Assembly (NCBI GenBank): GCA_963798705.1
Contig: CAWCTW010000005.1
Span: 248,001 to 312,000, forward strand
Direction of reading: 5' to 3'
Length of the DNA: 64,000 nucleotides
Origin: AC-56 sp963798705
Lineage (GTDB): Bacteria; Actinomycetota; Thermoleophilia; Solirubrobacterales; 70-9
Shown: positions 58,310-64,000 of the stretch, one piece after another
Layout of the letters: the number at the start of each line of letters is the position of its first letter
How positions within the stretch are numbered: the stretch's first letter is position 1
The notes under the pieces: generated by a model
The model's database searches: none
What the model saw: the letters and a program-made list of their open reading frames with translations, nothing else
Told to the model about the DNA's origin: nothing
Made by a program: the position numbers and the translations under genes

Positions 58310-59044
58310 ATGCAGGGCGATCCCGTCGCCATACCGGGGCTCTTCGCCGCGCTCGGCGCCGGGGTCGTGTCCTTCCTTTCGCCGTGCGTCTTGCCCCTCG
58401 TGCCGGGGTACCTCTCGGCGGTGAGCGGGGTATCGGTGGCCGAGCTCGACCGCGTCGGCTGGCGCCACGTCCTCGTCCCCAGCCTGGTCTTCGTGGGCAG
58501 CTTCTCGGCGATCTTCATCCTGCTGGGGCTCACGGCCACGGGCCTCGGCCAGACGCTCAACCAGCACCGGGACACGCTGGAGACCATCGCGGGGATTCTC
58601 ATCATCGCCCTGGGCATCTACTTCGTCGCCAGCCTCTTCGTCGTCAGGCTCAACCGCGAGTGGCACGTCGAGGCGCTCATGGCCCGCGCCGGCAGGGGCG
58701 GCCCGATCGTCGCGGGCGCGGCGTTCGCGATCGCCTGGACGCCCTGCATCGGCCCGACGCTCGGCGCCATCCTGACTGCGGCGTCCCTATCGGGCTCGGC
58801 CGCCCATGGAGCGCTCCTGCTGGCCGTGTACTCGGCGGGCCTCGCGATCCCCTTCCTCGTCACCGCGCTGGCCTTCTCGCGCATGACCACCGCATTCGCG
58901 GTGATCAAGCGCCACTACTCGGTGATCATGGCCGCCGGCGGCGCGATCCTCATCGCGATGGGCGTGCTGATCCTCACCGGCGGCTTCACGGACCTCAACA
59001 TCCAGGCGCAGAAGTGGACCAGCGACCTGGGCATCAACCCGTAG
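58310..59044 (+). CDS. ccdA: CcdA-type thiol-disulfide transmembrane protein
   Basis: 244 residues with six helices. The two redox-active cysteines sit in FLSPCVLPLVPGYLSAVSG (helix 1) and AWTPCIGPTLGAIL (helix 4), as in CcdA. It moves electrons from cytoplasmic thioredoxin to the outside for cytochrome c maturation. This suits the cytochrome-c-rich respiratory chain at the left of the window and the thioredoxin gene just upstream. Confidence 0.9.
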   Translation: MQGDPVAIPGLFAALGAGVVSFLSPCVLPLVPGYLSAVSGVSVAELDRVGWRHVLVPSLVFVGSFSAIFILLGLTATGLGQTLNQHRDTLETIAGILIIALGIYFVASLFVVRLNREWHVEALMARAGRGGPIVAGAAFAIAWTPCIGPTLGAILTAASLSGSAAHGALLLAVYSAGLAIPFLVTALAFSRMTTAFAVIKRHYSVIMAAGGAILIAMGVLILTGGFTDLNIQAQKWTSDLGINP

Positions 59045-59092
59045 AGCGCCACCGCCGCCCTCCCAGCGTCGAAGGGCCCTCGGCCGCCGCGC

Positions 59093-59419
59093 TTAGTTGA
59101 CGCTCGGGTCGGGCGCGCCGATCTCGACCGGCGTCCCGACGGCCTCGACCTCCTCGAGCTCCCCGCCCTCTGAGTCGCGCGAGCACACGATGCGGAACCG
59201 GCCCGTGCCCAGCTCGGGATCGCCCACGATCGGCAGGCCGCGGATCTCGTCCCATCCCAGCCGCTCGATCTCGAACGGGTTCATCCGCACCTCGGACGCA
59301 GGAAAGGGGCAGTTGGCGTTGTGCTGGTCGATCGCCCGCGAGATCGCCTCGAGGTTCCTGGGCCCGGCGCCGCTCACCGCCTCAATGTAGCGCGCCGGAC
59401 CAGCCGCTGAGGATCTCAT
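59093..59419 (-). CDS. Hypothetical protein
   Basis: About 108 residues. The conserved-looking core is AISRAIDQHNANCPFPASEV, then NPFEIERLGWDEIRGLPIVG, consistent with a small soluble protein. No family is recognised. The start is unsure: ATG 59419 lies next to the amine oxidase remnant, and a GTG near 59376 would also serve. It converges on ccdA. Confidence 0.5.
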   Translation of the reverse strand: MRSSAAGPARYIEAVSGAGPRNLEAISRAIDQHNANCPFPASEVRMNPFEIERLGWDEIRGLPIVGDPELGTGRFRIVCSRDSEGGELEEVEAVGTPVEIGAPDPSVN

Positions 59420-59540
59420 CCGCGGCGCGCTCGCCGGACATGATTGCCCCGTCCATGTCGCCCCACGACTTCATCGCGGTCTCGGTGCTCGCCCAGCGGA
59501 TCCGGCGCACCCGCCTTCGGATCACCCCGGGAAACCCGGT
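59382..59540 (-). pseudogene. C-terminal remnant of a flavin amine oxidase
   Basis: The frame ends with RRIRWASTETAMKSWGDMDGA and then IMSGERAADEIL. This is the FAD-binding C-terminal motif of monoamine-oxidase-type flavoproteins (canonically RIHWAGTET and GYMDGA with SGERAA). Only about 45 residues remain, and upstream sequence in this frame is not homologous. It overlaps the end of the hypothetical gene at 59419. Confidence 0.7.
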
Positions 59541-59669
59541 CAGTGTGCTCCAGCGACCGCCTGATCGGAACAGTGCTGAAAGTGCTCCCGGGCATGAAGA
59601 CCGAGCGCGCGCGGTCGCTCCCGTGTTGGGGCGCTTGAGACTCGTCCATTTAAGGAGCCGTATCGGAAC

Positions 59670-60302
59670 ATGCGATCGCGCGTTGACTATTGTTTGCCAG
59701 TGCTGCCGTATCGGCTGCTGTATCGCCTCGGCTTCACTCCGTGGGACCAGACGCCCGGGCCTCAGATTCTCGATCGGGTGCTCGACAGCGGCGCTACGGG
59801 GGGCGGCCGCCGCGCCCTCGATGTCGGCTGTGGGAACGGACGCGATGCTCTCTACCTCGCCGCGAAGGGCTGGGAGGTCACTGCGATGGATCGTCAACAG
59901 CGAGCCATTCAGAAGGCCCGCGAGCGTGGTGCCGAAGCGGGTGCGGACGTGCGGTGGATCGTGGGCGACGTCACGGAGCTCGGAAGGCTCGCTGCGCCGC
60001 CCGGCTACTCGCTGATCTACGATCTGGGCTGCATCCACGGACTCCCGGACGACGCGTTAACGCGTGCAGCCGAAGGGATTAGCGCCCTCGCCGGCGCCGA
60101 CGCCACGCTCCTTGTCGTCGCCGCGATCCGCAGCCGGCGGTTGATCGGGCCGCGCGGCATGGACCCCGAGCACGTCGAGGCCCTCTTCGCGCCCGCGTGG
60201 CGGCTCGTGGGCACCCACGACATGCTGCCGCTGGCGACGCAGAAGGTGCCAGCCCCGGTCCGCAAGGGGAAGCCGACGGCCTATCACCTGGTCAGGGCGT
60301 AA
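59670..60302 (+). CDS. Class I SAM-dependent methyltransferase
   Basis: 210 residues. Motif I is ALDVGCGNGRDALYLAAKG, motif II VTAMDRQQRAI, then IVGDVTELG and YDLGCIHGL. The layout suits thiopurine/tellurite-type small-molecule methyltransferases. ATG 59670. It stands alone between gene remnants. Confidence 0.8.
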   Translation: MRSRVDYCLPVLPYRLLYRLGFTPWDQTPGPQILDRVLDSGATGGGRRALDVGCGNGRDALYLAAKGWEVTAMDRQQRAIQKARERGAEAGADVRWIVGDVTELGRLAAPPGYSLIYDLGCIHGLPDDALTRAAEGISALAGADATLLVVAAIRSRRLIGPRGMDPEHVEALFAPAWRLVGTHDMLPLATQKVPAPVRKGKPTAYHLVRA

Positions 60303-60397
60303 GAAGTCGTTATCAGAATGACGGTTTGTCGACCCATGCGTCGGCGGCACGATGAGAGTGCGGCATGGCGCGAAACGCGGGGCCCCCGCACTGATGC

Positions 60398-60592
60398 CAC
60401 AGCGCGAACCCGAGCGACCATTCGGGCGTCTTCAGCGACTCGGCCGACGGTTTTGCCTGGAGCCGGATCGACGCCGCGGTGGCGGCGATCCCGGCGGGCC
60501 GCTGGACTACCTGCGAAGGCTTGGCTGAGCTCGGCGGTACTGGGCCAGGCTGGGCAGCCTCTCTCGAGACCGGCCTCATGAAGTTCGCATAG
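60398..60592 (+). pseudogene. MGMT-like domain fragment
   Basis: The frame contains GFAWSRIDAAVAAIPAGRWT, then TCEGLAELGGTGPGWAASL, ending in a stop at 60592. This is the opening of a 6-O-methylguanine-DNA methyltransferase-like (alkyltransferase-like) domain, as found alone or at the end of DUF262-type proteins. The alkyl-acceptor part is missing, and no start lies upstream. Confidence 0.45.
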
Positions 60593-60665
60593 CCGGTGAC
60601 GAGCTTCTTCGCCTCGTCGTTCTTGCCGGCCTTAAGGAGGTGGGCGTCGGGCGGACCTTGACCCC

Positions 60666-60906
60666 GTGCTGAGCGCCAACAGGAACAACGGCGCTCAGGG
60701 CGTCGCAAAGGCCGCCGACAACGGCAACCCCAGCCTCCAGCAGGTCCGGCGCCGGAGACTGGTCGGTGATCGGACCCAACGTCGGCAACGGCGGGGTTCC
60801 CGACCAGGCGACGAATACGCTGCCGGACGGGGCCCCGGGGACGCCGGGCGGAGCCCACGCCCGGCCGGGTGACCATGGCTACACCGCGATCTGGAACACC
60901 GACTGA
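60666..60906 (+). pseudogene. Frameshifted fragment of an unknown secreted-type protein
   Basis: The first frame reads SANRNNGAQGVAKAADNGNP and breaks near 60745, where coding character moves to another frame: GAGDWSVIGPNVGNGGVPDQ, then GYTAIWNTD and a stop at 60906. Composition is Gly/Asn/Pro rich. No family recognised. One frameshift and the missing N-terminus indicate a dead gene. Confidence 0.45.
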
Positions 60907-61146
60907 CGCCGATTCGGTAGCACGAAGCGCTCTCGGGCCGGGAGAAACTTGGGGTAGTCGGCCGGCCTGCCGTTGCATTGTGTGTTTGACGCGATTCCGG
61001 CACGCGTCAACTGATGACTCAGCCCGCTTCCCTTTTCACCACGGGAGGAGGCGCTCAGCACGCCGTGTCCCTGTTGTTCCTCGTCCGTTTGGGGCGTCTC
61101 TGGGTGTGGCCTCGAGGGCTGTTCCCGAGGTCAAAGCGGAAGCCGG
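60907..61146. other. Intergenic region without recognised features
   Basis: 240 bases of unassigned sequence. Together with the fragments at 60398-60906 it forms an 840-base stretch (60303-61146) with no intact gene, between the methyltransferase and cyclase genes. It may hold the 3' region of the minus-strand cyclase gene. Confidence 0.4.
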
Positions 61147-62067
61147 TCAGCCGGTGGTCGAGACGTCCCGCGTCGCGTCGAGCCGATAGGCGGCCACGGG
61201 CTCCGTCCTTCCGGCAAGCGCCAGCTGAGACGGCTCTCCGAGCGGGCGGTTTATTCCGCTGGCGAGGCGATCCGAGATCAGGATCTCACCGCCTCGCGCC
61301 TCACCCTGTAGCCGCGAGGCGGTGTTGACGACATCACCGACTGCCGTGAAGTCGTGCACCGCACGCTCGCCGATGTTTCCCACAAACGCCTTGCCGAAGT
61401 CGAGGCCGATGCCCACCTCGACGAACGGTCCATCGGGCCTGCCATAGCCGACCTTCCCCAGCAGCTTGCGCGCGTGGTCGAGCATCACCGGGGCGATTAC
61501 GTCGCACGCACCTTCGTCCAGTTCCAAATCCGGCCTCTCCGGCCGCACGTAAGCCGGGAGGTATAGCGCCATGACCTCGTCGCCGATGAGCTTGTCGATC
61601 AGCGCCTCGGGGAAGAGCACGTCCTCAGCGCAGGCATAGAAACGGCGCAGCAGAGCGCTTACCTGTTCGGGTGTGGACCCCTCCGACAGCGCCGTGAACC
61701 CACGCAGGTCGGCGAACAACACCCCCGCCTTCATCGTCGTGCCGCCGGGCGGTGCGAGCTCGACGCAGGTGGCGCAGAGGTTCGGATTCTTCCGTGAGGG
61801 CCGATAGCCCAAGGGCCCTACGAGGTGCCTCCCGATGCCCGCGAACGGGGCGCCACAGTAGCCGCACCGCGGGCTGCTGGGCAGTGAGCGCAGCGCCCGT
61901 TTGCCGATCCGACTCTGCGGCTGAGCGCCGAAAAGGAAATACGTCTCCCAGTCTCGCGGTGAGAGCGGCTCTCCCGGTCGCTTGCGGGCCGCCTTGACGA
62001 GCCGGCGCAGGAGCAGCCGCTGCCAGAGGGTCAGTCGCGCCTCTCGCTCCGGCTCACCCCGAACCAT
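61147..62067 (-). CDS. Class III adenylate/guanylate cyclase with N-terminal zinc-type module
   Basis: 306 residues. The N-terminal 110 carry a Cys cluster (CGYCGAPF and LCATC) after a basic helical segment. The cyclase core has FADLRGFTALSEG and LIGDEVMALY (metal Asp), VGDVVNTASRLQG (Asn, Arg) and EILISDRLAS. Both metal Asp are present, so it is probably active. A possible redox or metal sensor; the signal is unknown. Confidence 0.85.
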   Translation of the reverse strand: MVRGEPEREARLTLWQRLLLRRLVKAARKRPGEPLSPRDWETYFLFGAQPQSRIGKRALRSLPSSPRCGYCGAPFAGIGRHLVGPLGYRPSRKNPNLCATCVELAPPGGTTMKAGVLFADLRGFTALSEGSTPEQVSALLRRFYACAEDVLFPEALIDKLIGDEVMALYLPAYVRPERPDLELDEGACDVIAPVMLDHARKLLGKVGYGRPDGPFVEVGIGLDFGKAFVGNIGERAVHDFTAVGDVVNTASRLQGEARGGEILISDRLASGINRPLGEPSQLALAGRTEPVAAYRLDATRDVSTTG

Positions 62068-62444
62068 CGGCGCATCGTACGCGGCTCGAGAGGTCGGACG
62101 GCTTCGCGCAGAGCGAGCGCCTCGCCCGATGTGCGCTTGTGGACGGGGGCCGCCAGCCGTCGCGGCGGCATCGGATGCTCGACGAGCGAGAGGCCTCCGC
62201 CCGTCTCCTCAGCCCCAGGCCATGATCCTGGCCGCCATCGAAATTTTCAGCGGCGCTGCTTGCCCCGCTGCGTAACCAGGCTGTCACCGTGCTGACTCGA
62301 TGCTTCGAGACGAGTGGACAGGAGTCGACCGTTCCTCTACGGTCCGAGCGTCCACGTCAGCATCGGACGAGGTCAGGGGCTTCGTCATGTTTCTGCACGC
62401 GCGGAAATCCGCGGGGCTCGAAGCAGCCACGTTAGGAGGTCACG
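62068..62444. other. Divergent intergenic region
   Basis: About 377 bases between the cyclase gene (minus) and the BBE-type oxidoreductase gene (plus). Promoters for both should lie here. No repeat or RNA structure was recognised. TTAGGAGG at about 62432 is the ribosome site of the following gene. Confidence 0.5.
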
Positions 62445-63857
62445 ATGACCGGCACGGCATTGGACGAGAGCGTCACGCAGGCCCTGCGCGAGGATTTCCA
62501 CGGCGAGGTGGTCCTCCCCGCCGAGCCGGGGTATGACGAAGCGCGCAAGGTCTTCAACGGCATGATCGACAAGCGGCCGGCGGTGATCGCACGCTGCGCG
62601 GACACCGAGGACGTGGTCGCCGCGGTCGACTTTGCGCGTGAGAACCACCTCGTTGTCGCGGTGCGCTCCGGCGGGCACAGCGTCGCGGGGATGAGCATCT
62701 GCGACGACGGCATCCTGATCGACCTGTCACCGATGAAGGAGATCGAGGTCGACCCGGAGGCGAAGACCGCCCGCGTCGGGGGCGGTGTGCTGTCGGGCGA
62801 GCTCGACGCCGCGACGCAGGAGCACGGCCTTCACACTCCGAGCGGACGGGTGACGACGACGGGCATCGGCGGCTTCACCACCGGCGGTGGCTACGGCTGG
62901 ACCTCGTCCAAGTACGGGCTCACCTGCGACAACCTGATCTCGGCCGAGGTCGTGACCGCCGACGGCAGCGTCGTCATCGCGAGCGAGGCCGAGAACTCCG
63001 ATCTCTTTTGGGGCATCAAGGGAGGAGGCTGCAACTTCGGCGTCGTCACCAGCTTCGAGTTCCGGCTCTATGAGCTCGGGCCGATGGTGCTCGCCGGACT
63101 GGCGCTGTGGCCGATCGATCGCGCGCCGGAGGTGCTCAGAGCGTGGCGGGACTACGTGGCCGACGTGCCCGACGAGCTCTCGACCGGCTGCGTCATCCTC
63201 ACTGCGCCGCCGGAGGAGTTCATCCCGCCCGATCTGCAGGGAAAGCCCGTGCTCGGGGTGGCCGGGATGTACGTCGGCGACCCGGAGGAGGGCGCGAGGG
63301 TGATGCAGCCGCTCAAGGACCTGGGGCCGGCGGTCGACCTGATCCAGCCGATGCCCTATACGGACTTCCAGGCGATCCTCGATCCTGGAAACCAGCCGGG
63401 ATTTCGCAACTACTGGCGCGGCGAGTACCTGACCGGTCTCAGCGATGAGGCGATCGACGTCTTCGTCGAGCGCGCGCGTGAGCCGCTCTCGCCCTTCAAC
63501 CAGATCATTTTCTTCCGGCTCGGGCAGGGCGTGAACCGGGTTCCGGACGACTCGGCCGCCTTCTCGCATCGGGACGCGGAATATCTGTTCCATCCGATCG
63601 CGATGTGGGAGGACCCCGCCGACGACGAGCGCGAGATCGCCTTCGTGCGCGAATTCTCGGAGGCGATGAGGCCGTTCGAGACCGGCGCCGTCTACCTCAA
63701 CTTCACCGGCGACAGCGACAGGGCGCGCAGTGCCTTCGGCGCCGACAAGTACGAGCGCTTGGTGGAGCTCAAGGACAGATACGACCCGACCAACCTCTTC
63801 CAGCACAACCAGAACATCAGCCCGAGTCGGGCAGCGGGTCAGCCCGCCGCAGCCTGA
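62445..63857 (+). CDS. FAD-binding oxidoreductase (berberine bridge enzyme-like)
   Basis: 470 residues. The PCMH FAD domain shows AVRSGGHSVAGMSICDDGIL (with the His used for covalent FAD) and GRVTTTGIGGFTTGGGYGW; the C-terminal BBE motif is YDPTNLFQHNQNI. The second covalent-FAD Cys is replaced: the LTCDNL segment has Cys near the usual position, so bicovalent flavin is possible. It would oxidise a sugar or alcohol. ATG 62445 has TTAGGAGG upstream. Confidence 0.9.
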   Translation: MTGTALDESVTQALREDFHGEVVLPAEPGYDEARKVFNGMIDKRPAVIARCADTEDVVAAVDFARENHLVVAVRSGGHSVAGMSICDDGILIDLSPMKEIEVDPEAKTARVGGGVLSGELDAATQEHGLHTPSGRVTTTGIGGFTTGGGYGWTSSKYGLTCDNLISAEVVTADGSVVIASEAENSDLFWGIKGGGCNFGVVTSFEFRLYELGPMVLAGLALWPIDRAPEVLRAWRDYVADVPDELSTGCVILTAPPEEFIPPDLQGKPVLGVAGMYVGDPEEGARVMQPLKDLGPAVDLIQPMPYTDFQAILDPGNQPGFRNYWRGEYLTGLSDEAIDVFVERAREPLSPFNQIIFFRLGQGVNRVPDDSAAFSHRDAEYLFHPIAMWEDPADDEREIAFVREFSEAMRPFETGAVYLNFTGDSDRARSAFGADKYERLVELKDRYDPTNLFQHNQNISPSRAAGQPAAA

Positions 63858-63871
63858 GCGGGCGCGGTGTC

Positions 63872-64000
63872 ATGAGCGACGAGAGCATCGGTAACGGCAT
63901 CCCGCAGCAGCATCAGGTGGCAGTCGTCGGGGCCGGGCCCTCCGGGGTGGCCTCGGCCCTGGCGCTGAAGGACAGGGGGATCGCTTCGGTGGTCATCGAT
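63872..64000 (+). CDS. FAD/NAD(P)-dependent oxidoreductase, 5' end only
   Basis: 43 residues visible, cut by the right edge. The dinucleotide-binding motif VAVVGAGPSGVASALALKDR marks a flavin-containing monooxygenase or NAD(P)/FAD oxidoreductase. It starts 14 bases after the BBE-type gene, probably in one operon. Confidence 0.8.
   Translation, partial: MSDESIGNGIPQQHQVAVVGAGPSGVASALALKDRGIASVVID

Noticed and set aside
1..64000. CRISPR arrays, tRNA or rRNA genes, insertion sequences, prophage
   Set aside because: I looked for regular spaced repeats, tRNA T-loop patterns, transposase motifs and terminal inverted repeats by eye and found none. A tRNA scan would be needed to be certain.

Overview
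The window is high-GC DNA with dense, strongly GC-biased coding sequence and many ATGA, GTGA and TTGA start/stop overlaps. It most resembles a soil actinobacterium of the Thermoleophilia / Solirubrobacterales type. This is inferred from gene content: an actinobacterial diheme QcrC-like cytochrome c beside a caa3 oxidase, and DUF6062, UdgX, DUF4395/DUF4396, SHOCT and DUF7218 proteins. I saw no rRNA, tRNA, CRISPR array, insertion sequence or prophage. Starts were chosen from Shine-Dalgarno sites and overlaps with neighbouring genes, so several are earlier or later than the longest open frame.

Layout: 1-4729 (minus) is a respiratory operon, ctaC-ctaD-ctaE-membrane protein-qcrC-like, cut by the left edge. 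5084-6685 is a membrane-anchored metallophosphoesterase. 6805-15310 is a tight plus-strand operon: TPP enzyme, enolase-superfamily enzyme, fused FAD/Fe-S oxidase, zinc ribbon, GH15 glucosidase and membrane protein. An SDR, an MFS carrier and a Crp/Fnr regulator follow. 19.2-30.5 kb holds stress and housekeeping genes (DJ-1-like protein, sulfotransferase, UdgX, superoxide dismutase, RDD protein, histone-like protein, PfkB kinase, PHP phosphatase), then a complete polar amino acid ABC importer (27055-29617) and a DUF4396 membrane protein.

30.7-41.4 kb is more mosaic: enoyl-CoA hydratase, serine hydrolase, polysaccharide deacetylase, AI-2E exporter, ferritin-like/VIT1 fusion, a SHOCT protein with a cyclase-YHS fusion, and a decayed copy of that last pair. 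41.4-46.8 kb is a sulfur/persulfide-type cluster: LysR, DsrE, SnoaL, DUF4395, ArsM-like methyltransferase, MFS and persulfide-dioxygenase-like MBL protein. Its two divergent promoter regions carry copies of one 53-bp element. A P450, a DnaJ-type zinc-finger protein and small stress proteins follow. 50.2-59.4 kb holds a heparinase-like enzyme coupled to a DUF2237 protein, a membrane phosphodiesterase coupled to an MBL hydrolase, a YqgE protein, a thioredoxin-TPR protein and CcdA. 59.4-64 kb mixes methyltransferase, cyclase and BBE-type oxidoreductase genes with several gene fragments.

The most notable signals are: (1) the duplicated 53-bp divergent element joining two sulfur-type divergons under one LysR regulator; (2) two 17-bp ATACCC-N5-GGGTAT operators of CsoR/CstR type, one before the DUF4396 gene and one before the SHOCT/cyclase-YHS pair; (3) the cyclase-YHS fusion and its decayed upstream copy; (4) an apparent ATT start codon with a perfect Shine-Dalgarno heading the 6.8-15.3 kb operon; (5) truncated remnants of HyfC/HycD, GH15, amine oxidase and an MGMT-like gene.
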